From: Capitulum mitella
Taxonomy: Eukaryota > Arthropoda > Thecostraca > Pollicipedomorpha > Pollicipedidae
Reading direction: 5' to 3'
DNA length: 64,000 nucleotides
Assembly (NCBI GenBank): GCA_030062745.1
Contig: CP099849.1
Location: forward strand, 15,189,307 to 15,253,306
Position 1 is the stretch's first letter. Every line of letters begins with the position of its first letter. Below the pieces are notes generated by a model. It searched no databases. It saw nothing but the letters and a program-made list of their open reading frames with translations, and was not told the origin of the DNA. A program made the translations under genes and the position numbers. Of this stretch, positions 10,567-22,210 are shown one piece after another.

Positions 10567-11490
10567 ACCCTCGCCGAACGGGAAGGATTTTCACTCGCAC
10601 CAGTGACGAGCGCAGAGGGGGTGGTATGCGGTTATGCACCCCCCTCCCTTCACCATTTGGCCCCGAATTGAGTTAGCGTCACGGACCAAAAAATACCGTC
10701 GACAGCTGTGTGCCCAAGAAATCCAACGGTAGCCGGGTCGGCCCAGTCGGGCCAACCAGTGATCTCCTAGGCTTTCCCTAGATTTCGAATTAGATTCGAT
10801 TAGGAATTTCCCTAGATTCCTAGGCTCCTAGATTTCGTGCTTGGGAACTGTAAATCGATTTTCCGGAGTTGAAAACGACACATTAGGTACCGCTTAGGCC
10901 TAAAATCGTCTCCTTTGTCACATTCGGTGTCAAAAATTGATATAGGAATGCTATGAGGTCGAAAAGGGTCATCATGGGTCATTGAACTAGTCTGATCTTG
11001 AAAAGGCCATTGACGATATAAAGTGACCTGTTCGCGCGTGGACTGCCATTCTGAACCAATTTCATGCCCGTCAACTGCCGTTTATGCATACCCATTGCTC
11101 TAAAACAATAAAAAAACGACATTTGGCACAACAATCACTCTACAAGCCTTCATCAATGACGCCATAGCTCGGTGACATGAGGTCAGAATGGTAGGAACTG
11201 AAGGGCAAGGGGGCAGCTGCCACCATCCTCCCCAACATTGGGCAACATTTAGCATTAACCTTATGGCGGTGCATGGAAAGAAACGAGGTAAAAATCGTGT
11301 TTTTCCCCCATTCCCACAGAGGTTCGACGTTCCTGCCTGAGATGAACTGGAGTTACTCTTCTTTTCAAAACATGCGCAATCAGTACATCGTCAGCTATGT
11401 CAAATTTCACGACGTTGTCGCGCGCCATTTTGCCGTGGTCCCGGAAACACTGCTCGGGGGGTCGCCCACCCCTTTGTTCGGTGAGGGCTA
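10567..11490 (+). repeat. Dispersed repeat family B, copy 1
   Basis: This aligns in direct orientation with about 44600-45335. Shared landmarks are TTTCACTC.CACC, CCTCACCATTTG.CCC, AAATCGTCTCCTTTG, AAAGTGACCTGTTCGCG, TGGACT.CCATCCTGAACC, CAAGCCTTCA..AATGACG, GTTAGCTATG..AAATTTCACG, TGCCGTGGTCCCGGAAACAC and a G-run at the 3' end. Copy 1 has an inserted TA/CTAGATT-rich stretch (10765-10850). No long frame is shared. The family contains AGGTCA/TGACCT motifs. Confidence 0.8.
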
Positions 11491-11499
11491 ACAGTCAGA

Positions 11500-12260
11500 C
11501 AACGTTTATAAGACAGACATCCGTATGTAAGACCGTTTGGTGCTACACTTGCGCCGTGCCTTAGGTGTTTGTGAGACCACGATCCGCCACTGATTGCGAT
11601 AGGTCTAAACTAGGTTAAAAATGCGATAGGTTAAAAATTCTGAGAAGTGGGCGATCTAGACGTTCCCAGTACCGCCCCACGACCCGCAGCCATGTCTTAA
11701 ATCCATTCTTTATCACTCTTGAAAGCCAAATGCCACTGAAAAGAAAAACATCAGCAGCTGAGGTGTATATCTCTTGCTCTCACCTTGAGTATCCGCGTGA
11801 TCCTGCCCATGAAACCCTCCAGAAAATATGACCGTCTCGGCACACGCTCTCACAGGGGCAGGAGTACGTTCGGAAATGGCGCCAGCTCGACAGTCGGCTT
11901 TCATGCGTTCAGTGTCAGGAGAAGGTCACCTGACGAGGTTCACCTTGCTTTTCTGCAGCGACATGCCAATGAGACATCGTCAGTTTATTCCGGCAAGCAT
12001 TTTGCACGGAAACGAGAAGAATTTCAAGTAACTCCAGGTCAGTTTGCATAAGTCAACTGTTTTTTTTCGTATCCTCGCCAAAAAAAAAACAACAGAAATG
12101 CATTTGATCGTCGTCTATGGTAATTATTTCACTTCTTTTAGTGACAACCAGCTTGTGACGAATGATTGGGGGTCGTCAAATGTTCTCTCAGTGAGGACGT
12201 TTTTAGGCATCGACAACGGACTTCTGGAGAGAAACGTGTCAAGACCAGATTTCAACCTGC
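11500..12260. other. No gene supported
   Basis: Two overlapping plus-strand frames (11785-12051 and 11828-12031) show neither splice context nor motif. An A9 run lies near 12080. The TCAGGAGAAGGTCACCTGACGAGG block near 11920 contains an imperfect AGGTCA inverted pair. Confidence 0.3.
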
Positions 12261-12264
12261 CCCG

Positions 12265-13450
12265 ACTGTGAGGTGAGGGCAGTTGACTGTCTCCCCCTCG
12301 GGTTTCTCCAAAATTGCGAGAGAACGAACGAACGAAGCGCTAACAAACTTTGTGCACCTTTTGCTTGTTCATTTCTACACCTTATGTCAAAGTTTCGACC
12401 CCAAGTCAAGTCAAGGGTCTGATCTAGGTCAGGTCAAGTGGACATATGTCCAAAAAAGTTTAGCGCCCTTTAACTTTTTCGGTAAACTTGGTATCACAGT
12501 GAACTTTCTAGGGATTACAGGTTTCAAAAGACGCAACAAACCTGCTGTCTCAGATTTTTCGGAATATTCCGGTTCATTGACCTAAGGTCAAACCCATTTT
12601 CATGGCATGCCGTGGCTTTTTTTTTATTTCACGGGGCTTCTTACAAATTTTTTAGTGTCGGGTGATGCAGACATCCAGTTGCCGTCAATGGCAAAGTTTC
12701 GAGGACTTCCAGCCATTGGCCGGAGGTCAGGTCATGAATAACTATTACGAACCAAAATGCACCGCTGTCAAAATCGGTGACTGACTTCCACAGTTGCAAG
12801 TAATACTACAGAGTTCAAAAATTTCAAAAAATCGCATATTGTGGAAAAAACAGGTTCTCGCGAATAAAGCTTCGCCAGTTACGTAGATTGATCCCTACTG
12901 AGTTTTCCCAAATTTAAACATGAGAAACCATCACAGGATACACTACGATCAAGAACTATTACATGGCAAGGCCCATGTCGCGAAAATTAAGATACTCTAA
13001 AATTTGTTCCAATTATTTCACGCCGCGTTCAGTTACGGCGCCCGCCGGCAGTAGGAACGAAAATCGCTGTGTCTTTAACCAACGTTTCGGCGTATATATG
13101 AAACAAATCAGAGAAATTAGACGTGTATCGGTATCTGTGGACCTTTACCTGTTCGTTGGAGACGTTACCTAGATTTTACTAATCACAGCCCTTGAGATCC
13201 AGGCCGTTTCTCGGTTTCACGCAGTCTGCTGCGAGAAAACATAGATAAGGCGTAAATGGCCTACATATCATTCAAAACTAAAAATGGGGCGAATTTCGAG
13301 CTCTGCTTGTCACGAGCTTTCCAATGGTATGATCATTTTTATTGTTCGACCAATCGTTCGTGAATAAGGGGGACGGTCAATCGCCCCACCACCTATCTCC
13401 CCAGTCCGGTTTGGTCGGCGCCGACTGCCAGTCGTGCGAGTATTAGAAGA
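12265..13450 (-). repeat. Composite repeat family D (X and Y blocks), minus orientation
   Basis: This is the reverse complement of the units at 17.4-21.3 kb. 12290-12780 corresponds to block X (TTGCGAGAGAACGAACGAACG, GATCTAGGTCAGGTCA, AAAAAAGTTTAGC..CC). 12955-13450 corresponds to block Y (GGCGCCCGCCGGCAGT, AAACAAATCAGAGAAATTAG, TCACGAGCTTTCCA, TCGGCGCCGACTG). The blocks appear in the order expected of an inverted whole unit of about 1.17 kb. No coding frame is conserved. Confidence 0.75.
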
Positions 13451-14150
13451 GGACGTTTTCCCGGTTTTAAACATACTAATCTTTTTAGTTTCCAAGGTCG
13501 TCTTTTATGTTCCACATCATATTGACATTTCGCCTAGGGAAAATACCAGCCAAGGGAAAATTCAAAGGTTACATGTAGGTGGACGTGGCGGAGGCGTCTA
13601 AACAAAGAGCGCACGATGTGCTTCCAGTTACAAGTGATATAAATGCAAAGATGGGCCGGCGCTGCAGAAATGGCGGTCTACCACCAGCTAATAAAGCTTA
13701 GTCAACACACTGGTCAACAAATATGTGGCAAAAAAAACAAGTAAAGTGGGTAGGGAAACGGTGGAGATGAAGGAAAAATCGTAGCACGTCCAATTTTCTA
13801 CGTCTTCTGTCCATGGATGACGTCGATATTTCTGGAATAAGTAGATCAGGCGTTTTGATACATCATGCAAATTCGAATGTTTGATTTAATCTTAAGTACC
13901 AAAACCCAAACGAATATGACCACGAATGGCATAACTCTAATCAGTGCCCTGTTACTTTCAGCTTTAATGGCTGACGAAAAACGAATGGTGTTTCTAGGAA
14001 CATCCTACCATTGCGAGAGTTAAAATCCCCCAGCACCATCAGTTACCACGACGCATTGCGTGTGACCCCGTAGGCTCCAAATGTCGCACAGTATCGATGC
14101 CGTAAAAGGTTGATAAAAAAACGTCATGACCTTGTACATTATCAAGACAT
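13451..14150. other. No feature recognised
   Basis: This is AT-rich spacer with short frames only. There are no splice-bounded frames and no repeat shared with other parts of the window that I could see. Confidence 0.3.
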
Positions 14151-14225
14151 TTACTGGAGTGGATCACACACAAATGGTACAGGAGTCCGCTAATTACTGG
14201 AGTGGATCAGGCACAAATGGTACAG
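14151..14225 (+). repeat. Near-perfect 43-bp direct duplication
   Basis: A 32 nt phrase beginning TTACTGGAGTGGATCA and ending ACACAAATGGTACAG occurs at 14151-14182 and again, with two changed bases, at 14194-14225. The second copy runs straight into the left end of the Tigger-like element. The terminal TACAG is therefore shared by host duplication and element. Confidence 0.85.
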
Positions 14226-14897
14226 TGGAACTCCACTGTTCACGGAATTACGTACCGACTCCTTCCCCACCCCCGTGATTAAGGCAAATCCCCGAATAGA
14301 CCGAAACTATCCCAAAAGCACTATGTTTACTGTTTAAGTCATTTCTATGACCTGGAAACCCGCTGTGAGACCAGTAAATGCATTTTAAGGCACGGTTGTG
14401 CAGTGATACTTCCTGAAAAATTCCTCGTGGCAAAACTGCTCGTGTAAACTAACCCTGAACCATCCCTACCTTCACCTACCCCGAGCCAATCAAGGACGCA
14501 AAAAAAAAGTATTGTAAGCCTATGATTGAGCTCAACCTTTGCCCTGTCAATAGGATACGGAGAAACAAGGCGTATAGGTGCACGCAAAGGGATGTCATCC
14601 TTTGAGACAATCACAAGCAAGCTCTCTGCGAGGCAGGAGAGGGAGATTTATTTATACACTAGAATGCATGCTTCCTGTGCCGCACAGAACATACCAATAG
14701 TGGCTGCACAGCATAACCACATGGATGAGTATTTTTACCGGAAACGTGTAATAACAACACTATGTACCGCTAGAAACAACTCCCCCCGCGAAAAATGTGG
14801 ATGCCCTCTTGTGATTTTTTTAAATTAATTTCCATTAAAACATTCGCGATTACGCGAACGCGCGAATGGCCAATCCGCGATTAACGGGGATCCACTG
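14223..14897 (+). mobile_element. pogo/Tigger-like non-autonomous element with TA duplication
   Basis: The left end is TA-CAGTGGAACTCCACTG (14221 on). The right end, read in reverse, is TA-CAGTGGATCCCCGTTAAT (14899 back). A CAGTGGAxC terminus with TA target duplication is typical of pogo/Tigger elements in Tc1/mariner. The 675 bp interior carries only a 100-codon frame without transposase motifs, so this looks like a MITE. Its right flank has CpG-rich palindromic runs (TTCGCGATTACGCGAACGCG near 14844). Confidence 0.7.
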
Positions 14898-14899
14898 TA

Positions 14900-15545
14900 T
14901 AGGTTTCCGTCATCGACTGAAACCAGAATGAGGTGCGCGTTCGTTGCTCTGTCTTGATGAAGACAGAAATGAAATGGATGTGGAAACTCCCCCGTCCGGC
15001 ATGCAGATGAAAATCCTTATGCCCGGCGAGGATTAAAAACGGCAGTTGAAAAGAAGCACTGTTGTAGCAAAGAAGCTTCCAACCAGTCATTACTCATCTT
15101 CGAAAATTTTAGCTATGGTCCACTTGAGCCACATCTCTGTTTTTTGGTAAAAGGCGTTCGCTGGTCAGCTAACACCGAAAAAAAATACCCAGAGGTGGGT
15201 CCACCAAGATCACGAAAGGCATGCCACCCCAGAGCCCGTCAATAGTGGTTGGTCTAAACTGAGACGAAAAGGTTTAACATTACCCAACGGGTTTAAGTTC
15301 GAAAAGTTATATCAGAAGTGATGAAAACAGGCTCCCAAAATGCCGAATGAATTTCTAAATTATTGCCTCGATTTCAGTTCAATTAAGTTTACAGTCAAAG
15401 TTCAGTTACTTTACTACCATTAAGTATATTACCGTCAACCCTGGGGGTATGGTTAATCCCTCGTCATTTACGTCGCTGTTTCCGTCTTAAACTGCACCGA
15501 ACAAAAAGTGAAGAGAAAGAGACGCGTTCTTCTGACATCACCGAT
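14900..15545. other. No feature recognised
   Basis: AT-rich sequence without long frames, splice-bounded exons or recognisable repeats. Confidence 0.3.
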
Positions 15546-15548
15546 CAG

Positions 15549-15706
15549 CCGGGGAGGGGGGGTCGGGGACAGCCCCCGCCCCTTGGGCCCGCATGTTTTG
15601 TGAAAAACGTTGTACATCGTCTTCCGAACAGGCGGTTTTCGAATGATTTCAGTTCACACTGAGCTCCGCCCCTCCCCCCCTCTAAGAGAATCCTGGCTGC
15701 GCCCCG
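15549..15706 (-). mobile_element. MITE-like family A, copy 2
   Basis: A near full-length copy in minus orientation, with GAATCCTGGCTGCGCCCC at its right edge as the inverted 5' terminus. The internal GACGATGTACAACG and AACCGCCTGTTCGGAAG are recognisable in reverse. Confidence 0.8.
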
Positions 15707-15753
15707 GCTCACATTGTACATGGACATTGACCGTTGGCTACAATCTGCTGAGC

Positions 15754-16262
15754 CTAAGATCTGCCAAACTGCCGTCGTTCGAGGATGCAGTCCTCCCGTA
15801 AAATGGGTGCCAGTCTCGCGAGTGCCCACCACGGAAGCACTTTCCACACACCGGCGGAGCAAAGCGTCCTCCAGTGCGCCAGCGTCGACCACGCCCCGGC
15901 CGTGAGGACCGTCCGATGAGGGCGATCGTGCCGCCGCAGCGGTCTTGCCGGTCCGGTCGTCGGTCGTCGGCTACTGTTGCTACCCGTCGACGGTAGCGGA
16001 GATCGGCCAGATTGCGCGTGCGGCGGCCGGCGGCGGCTGCGCGCCCATCGATTGCTGGCGACCCGGCCGCTGGCGGCCATGTCGGTGCCGTCCCTCCAGT
16101 CGTGGCCGCGAACAGGTGGGCAGCCCGCGCGCGCCCGGCCGCCCGCTGCCAGGTGAGGGGGCTGACCTTTCGGCCTGCCGCCCGGTCGATGCGACCTCAG
16201 GCGAGCTCGATCAGCCAACAGCCATCACCGATCAACTTGTGGCAGGCCCCTGAATCTGATTC
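15754..16262. other. CpG-rich patch with open frames on both strands
   Basis: Minus-strand frame 15754-16218 (154 codons) and plus frames 15945-16253 and 16012-16275 overlap, as expected of GC-rich DNA with few stops. A good plus-strand donor (GCCAG|GTGAGG near 16150) is present, but no peptide motif or acceptor. It could be a promoter or first exon. Recorded as a composition feature only. Confidence 0.3.
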
Positions 16263-16689
16263 CGGCGCTCTGTAGCTCCGTAGCATGTGCGACAGGAAAT
16301 CGCAGGCACGGCACAACCGATTTTTATAGGTGGGGGATCGGACCAAGAAAGCGAGATACTGCGTAGACGCAGAAACGCCGCGTCTGAAAATTCTGACATT
16401 CCCTATAAGTCTGCACCATACTGTTGGACATAGATATTAACCTTAGCAGGTCTTGAGGAAGGGGGTTCATGAGAATCCCCCCCTCCCAGTTTTTCGAGGA
16501 TGGTCAGTGTTGACGCAGTTGGCGGTGTGTCACAGGAATGTCATTTGTATTTCAGCTGCACGTTCGCAGATATATTGATTTTTGAGGTTGTTGAGTGAAG
16601 TTCTAGTGACCGCAAAGACTAGTCTTTTTCCGCTAGCAGAGTAATGCAAAAACCAAGGACTCTAAAGTTACTCTGGAGATTTTACGGGA

Positions 16690-17170
16690 AGCAGTGGTGT
16701 GAGTGAAGAGGCTCGGCACTCACAGACAGAAAACAAAGAGGCACAAGTGCATGAAACTTGAAGTTTTTACATCTTGTTTTCACATTTTGTCAGTTTTTCA
16801 ACTTCAAGTCACCTCAGATCACGTACCCAGGACAAGCCAAGTAAGACCATGTTTCAAAAAAGTTAAGTATCATAACTTCTTGTGAAACACACCAACTAAC
16901 TTGAGACTTGATGGCCAACAATTCTGCTACCTCGATTTTTTCGGAAATGCCAAGGTCAGTGACCTTAGGTTCGCTAAACTTTCCGTCTTTTTAAGGCCAT
17001 CAGTTGAGACTGCGGGTTTAGTTCGGTAGTTGCGAACATTGAATATACTCTCTGGTGTCTCCCGCGTGTTTTGCTCATGTCAATATACCTTTTGACCCGT
17101 GGCCTGGGATCAAGTCACGCTTTGTATTGAATTTTCAGACCCGCAGCCGAATGCAGTGCGTCGGTTTTCA
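16690..17170 (-). repeat. Family D block X fragment, minus orientation
   Basis: The phrases TTTCAAAAAAGTTAAG, TTTTTTCGGAAATGCC and GGTCAGTGACCTTAGGTTCGC match the reverse-oriented X block at 12440-12600, not the plus-oriented X copies that begin only 400 bp downstream. Family D is therefore arranged head-to-head around about 17.2-17.4 kb. Confidence 0.55.
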
Positions 17171-17399
17171 GTTTTTGAATGCTTAGCAGGATCCACATGT
17201 GCTTTAGAAGCGCTGATACATGACAAGAGCTTACTTTCCAAGACAAACCTAACCGCATTTGGCCCGGGTTGATCTGACTAATCTGACAGTATGAAAAATG
17301 CTACTTGTTTTCTGTGTGCACACTTGCTATGGCCACATATGGTAAGAACCACACCCATGCCCACTTTCTGTTGAGTGTTTACTGGCCCAGTTCTCTTAA

Positions 17400-18350
17400 T
17401 TTTAGATACGAAGAAGTTACCATAGGGCAGATAATTGTCCGCAGATGCCGATACACATCTAATTTCTCTGATTTCTTGAATATTTACTAGGGAAAGTCCA
17501 GTTAAAGATACTGCGATTGTCTGCGACTAAGCGCTGCGGGCGCATGTTCCCAACGCAGGACGAATCTGAAGATCACTAATTTTGGCGTTTCTGTATTTTG
17601 ATGAAATAACCCCTACCAGTCTGCGTTTCTTGATATCGAGAATTCGTATTATGGGTTGCCATGTTTAATTTTCAAAGGATTTAATAGTCGTCAATAGACA
17701 CAACTGGTGGTGCTTTGTTCACGCATTCCCATCCATTTGGAAACTTGCACTATTTTGAATTTTTGATCTTATTGATATCATTAACAACTCTGAGAACCAG
17801 TCTGCCATTTTCCATCCGCTCAAAGTCATTCATCGTAGATTTTGGGGACGGTATATTTTATCTTATACAAGTTACTGATGGCGTGACATCAGGTCAGTTC
17901 CTGGAGGCCAGTAATACTTTGTTCAATGACATTAAATGGGAATTACCACTACGTCATACCCAAAACGTCGAAAAAATCCGGTTATTTTCCGAAAAAACGA
18001 CGGCTTGTTGGAAATGGGCTTGATCTTAGGCCCATGACCTAGAAGTTCCGGAAAACCTGAGATAGAGGCTCGTCGTAACTGTTAAAATCTCTAGTCCCGG
18101 AAAATTTTCATTCGATATCTGTTTTGTTTCAAAACGTCATCGATGGCTGGACTGTTTTAGACATGGGTCTACATGACCTGACCTAGGCACAGACCTTACT
18201 TCGCCTGAAATCAAAACTTTGGTGCAAGATGCAGAGAGGATCAAGCAAAACGTGCATAAAATTTCGTGGCGCTGGGTTTGTTCTTTCTCTCGTAATCTCC
18301 GAAAAACCATTTTGATTTTCCAGGTGGTTCCTGGAAAATCAAACATAATT
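17400..18350 (+). repeat. Family D unit, partial Y plus X copy 1
   Basis: 17410-17560 matches the 3' part of block Y (GCAGATGCCGATACACATCT, TTTCTCTGATTTCTTG, GGGCGC). 17565-18350 matches block X (CAACTGGTGGTGCTTTGTTC, CAGTCTGCCATTTTCCATCCG, AAAGTCATTCATCGTAGATTTTGG, TTCTTTCTCTCGTAATC). Frames are short in all copies. Confidence 0.7.
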
Positions 18351-18869
18351 CGTGAGAAAGTTTAAGAAGGAATATATGACAACTCCCAATCTTGACAATT
18401 TGATTTTCAAGTTAGCGGGCGATAGGGATGGGGCTTTATTGAAAAAAAAATATTGCAAAGGTTCAAGCCGAAAACTAGACTTGAATTGGCCAAGGAAACA
18501 AAATGCATAAATACTTCCTATTTGTTTTTGTTAACCATTCCGCGTCTATGGTTAGTAATGGCGCTGCCGTACTTTAAGGTAGCTACTTTAAAGCTTAGAT
18601 GTAATGCATTGCAATGCACTAAATGTATTGCGAAATCGTTCCTTTGCATTTTTTCATCAGATGTTTCGAAGGGATGCTTGATTTTTCGTTCACTGCAAGG
18701 TTGTCAAAATACCGACAAAACTACAAACTTCCAGCCATGTGCAGACGACCACCATGAACCTGTGATCCAGGACCAGCATCCTACCACTCTCCCAATCCCG
18801 GAGGTATACAGCCCACCAAGGTCTCCTGTTAGGTTGGTAGTATTTTTCAGCAAGCTGTCTGTACCGCCT

Positions 18870-19710
18870 AACCCGCGCCCGACTCGCAGTCGGCGCCAAT
18901 CACGCTCCACGCGGGGTTGACCACCCCCTCTAACTCACGAACGGCTTGTCCTACGATAAGAATAAGCACACCGTTGGAAAGCTCGTGACAAGCAGAGTTC
19001 GAAACTTGTCTCATTCTCATTTATAGGTAAAATGTAAGTCATTCACACCCAACATATGTTTTCTCATAAAGACTGCATGAAACCGAGAAGAGACCTGAAT
19101 CTCACAGCTGTGATTGAAAGGTCTAGGCAAAGGAACCATTGAACAGGTAAAAGTTTGCAGATGCCGATAGACGTCTGATTTCTCTGATTTGTTTAATATA
19201 TACGCCGAAACGATGAATTATCGACACGACGATTTTCGCACTGACTGCCGGCGGGCGCCGTAACCGAATGCGGTATGAAATTAATCTGCGCCGACCTTGG
19301 GTTGGCGCCATGCACGCTCGACTGAGGGGTACGGTTGACCGGCCCCCTCTAACTCACGAACGGTTGGTCGCACGATTAAAATAAGCACACCGCTGGAAAG
19401 CTCGTGACGAGTAGAGCTCGTAACTGGGCTTATTTTTAGCTTTGGGTAATATGTAAGCCATTTACGCCCTATACATGTATTCTCATACCTGCTTGCGTGG
19501 GACCAAGGAACGGCCCGGATCTGAAGGGCTGTGACGAATAAAGTCTAGATAAAGGTATCAGCGGACAGGTAGAAGTACCCAGATGCCGATCCACGCCAAT
19601 TTTCTCTGATTGGTTTAATATGTACACAGAAACGTTGCGTTAAAGACACGATGATTGTCGTAGTGCTGCACGGCGGGCGCCGACGACGAAAACGGCATGA
19701 AATTAACGGG
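18870..19710 (+). repeat. Family D block Y, two tandem copies of about 420 bp
   Basis: 18870-19305 and 19306-19710 repeat the same series: GGCGCCAA/TGCACGCTC, a CCCCCTCTAACTCACGAACGG block, AATAAGCACACCG.TGGAAAG, CTCGTGAC.AG.AGA/GTTCG, AGATGCCGAT, TTTCTCTGATT.GTTTAATAT and GGCGGGCGCCG. GGCGCC palindromes mark the junctions. Confidence 0.8.
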
Positions 19711-20470
19711 AACTAATGTTAGAGTTCTTTTATTTTCGCGAAACATGCCCCTTCATGTGTTGATTCTTGATCCGTTTGGTTCCTGGGATGATTTCTCATG
19801 TTCAAATTTTGAAAAACCCAGTAGTGGTCAATCTACAAAGTTGGCGGAGCTTTATTCACAAAGTTAGTTAGTTCCAAAACAAGCGATTTTTGGAAACTTT
19901 TTCGAATTCTTGGTGTTAGTTCCAACTGTGCGAGCTAGTTCTGCAATTTTCAACCCGATCTGAGTCATTCATCGCCGATTCTGAGGTCAGTGCATTTGGA
20001 CTCATAACAGTTATTCGTGACCTGACCTCAGGTCAGTGGCTGGAGGTCATTGAAACTTTGCTTACTGACGGAAACTGGATGTCTGGATCTCCCCACACTC
20101 ATTTGTTCTAAAAAATTTCGGCAGTTTTCGGAAAAAATGATGAATTATGTTGAAAATGGGCTTCACCTTAGGTCAGTGAACCGTACATTTCCGAAAAATC
20201 CGAAACAGCAGTTTTGTTGTATTTGCCAAAAATCTCCAACCAATGAAAGTTTTATTGTGGTGTTATGTTTTGCGAAAAAGTTACAGGGTGCTAAACTTTT
20301 TCGGACATAAGTCCATTCGACGTGGCCTAGGTCAAACACCTTAGTTAACCTGAAGTCAAAAATTGGCTACAAGGTGTAAAAATGATGAAGCAAAAGATAC
20401 ACCAAGTTTCGTGACGCTGCGTTTGGTTGTTCTCTCGCATTCTCGAAAAATCCTCAAGCAGGGCGGTCAA
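19711..20470 (+). repeat. Family D block X, copy 2
   Basis: This matches 17565-18350 and 20495-21255 in the same orientation. It contains the exact palindrome TGACCTCAGGTCA at 20023-20035 and the conserved AAAGTTT/AAACTTT..CGGACATA block. The end carries TTGTTCTCTCGCATTCTCG. The 86-codon frame inside is not conserved in the other copies. Confidence 0.8.
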
Positions 20471-20494
20471 TCGGCCCCCGCAGTCGGGGGGGAT

Positions 20495-21285
20495 TAACGG
20501 GAATTAATTTTAGCGTATCTCTATTTTTGCGGCATAGGCCTTTCCATGAAACATTTTCTTAATCCTCAAGCTTCATGTGATACTTCCTCATGCTTAAATT
20601 CTGGAAAAATTAATTTCATATCAATCTACACAACTGGTGGAGCTTTAATTGAGAGTCGGCTTGTTTTCAAATTAAGATATTTTTGGACCTTTTTGGACTT
20701 CTTAGTATTGTTTGCAACTGTGCGAGCCAGTTCTGCCATTTTCTACCTGTTTTGAGTAATTCATCGCCGATTTTGACAGTGGTGCATTTTGGCTTATAAC
20801 AGTTTTTCGTGGCCTGACCTCAGGTCAATGGCCGGAAGTCATTGATACTTTGTCTATGGACGGCAAGGAGGTTTTTGCGCCACCTCAAACTAAAAATGCT
20901 CTAAAAACCGTCAAAGCCCGAAAAACGACATGTCATGAAAATGGGTTTAACGCTAGGGCAATAACCGGAGAAATAACCGAAAATAACCAAAAAAATCTGA
21001 GATTGCAGATTTGTTGCATTCATGAAGATCTCAAATTCCTGAATTTTTTGCTGTCATACCATGTTTTCCGAAAAAGTCGCAGGGGGCTAAACTTTTTTTA
21101 GAGAAAGGACGACATGACCTGATCTAGGTCAGACACCTGACCTGACCTAAAGTCAAAATTTCGCACAATGATCAAGCAAAAGGTACACGAAGTTTTGTGG
21201 CGCTGCGTTTGTTCGTTCTCTCGCAATCCTAGAAAAACCTCAGGGGAACGGTCAACCTCCCCCACCCCAGTCGGGGGCGGGTTAA
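20495..21285 (+). repeat. Family D block X, copy 3
   Basis: Directly follows copy 2 after a C-run/G-run hinge (GGCCCCCGCAGTCGGGGGG near 20474). It has the palindrome TGACCTCAGGTCA at 20815-20827 and ends at a similar hinge (CCCCACCCCAGTCGGGGGC near 21260). The hinges look like unit boundaries. Confidence 0.8.
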
Positions 21286-21289
21286 TACC

Positions 21290-21900
21290 ACTGACATGAC
21301 ACTAACTAGCTTGTACCATCTCGGGCTCAAACGTTAGATATACGTATATGGTAGCATCTGCCACTCCTTGCATATCAGCAGAGATTTTATCAGCAGAACA
21401 TAGAGCAAAAGCATGTGTGGGAGCAGATGGCATGTATGCGCAGTTACACAAGTAACATGTATAGGTGCCATGAGGATTTCTTGACATAAGTTGCTTTCAC
21501 ATTTTTTCTGTCTTTTCTGTTTCTGTTTGGTTCTGTTCTGTTTCTTTTCGATAAAATTTGTTCTAACAGCTATTCTGTCAACCTGCAATTACATATTTTC
21601 TGAAACTGTAGAGATCAATGCTATCTCCAACGAGCGTATTTTTATCCGTGACATGTTTCATATGCATCCTTGCTGGTTATCATTGCTGGTTGGCTTCGGC
21701 CGGCAGCACTGATCGCACAATCGCACGTCCACCGAGGCGCTTGCAAGTGGCCTTGTCGGAGATGCCTGTACCAGGCTCGCCTCTGACGCCCCCCATCAGA
21801 CACAAACGTGATTAGCACGAGCGCATTCCGCATCGACCCGACACACGGCGACGGCCACTGCGGCGTTATCAATAGGTGGCTAACTTTGGTTTCTGCCCAA
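21290..21900. other. No gene supported
   Basis: Contains a T/C-rich stretch (21500-21560) and short frames. The 129-codon minus frame at 21642-22031 has no motif and extends into the tandem repeat, so it is not credited. Confidence 0.3.
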
Positions 21901-21944
21901 CATTTTGCCGTTTCAACGTACTTATGAAACTGGCCACACACCTT

Positions 21945-22210
21945 CAAGCCCATTCGAGACGCCAGCATGTGGAGATTCTGATCCATTTGCGCCCTGTGCT
22001 CACCCTGGCACAAAGTCGGAGCTCGAGACACTATCCGTTATCAATCCTGAACCATCTGGGCCCCATGCTCACCCTCGTACAAAATCAGAGCTCGAGACGC
22101 TATCCTATACCGATTCTGAACTATCTTTGTCCCGTCCTCATCCTAATACAGAATCAAGGCTACAGACACTATCCCACATCGATTATGAATCATCTCCGTC
22201 CGTCATCAGC
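21945..22210 (+). repeat. 66-bp tandem repeat (about four units), open in two frames
   Basis: Units of 66 bp carry CAC.CTCGTACAAAATCAGAG, CTCGAGACxCTATCC and GATTCTGAAC.ATCT. Because 66 is a multiple of three, one plus frame (21905-22354) reads as a 22-residue repeat around KSELETLS, and a second (21876-22250) around a different motif, SSRHYP..ILNHL. This could be a short repetitive coding exon or a plain minisatellite. No splice sites settle it. Confidence 0.6.

Noticed and set aside
14526-14828. 100-codon plus frame inside the Tigger-like element
   Set aside because: No DDE or helix-turn-helix motif; too short for a transposase.
15754-16218. 154-codon Arg/Pro-rich minus frame
   Set aside because: CpG-rich composition effect; plus frames equally open.
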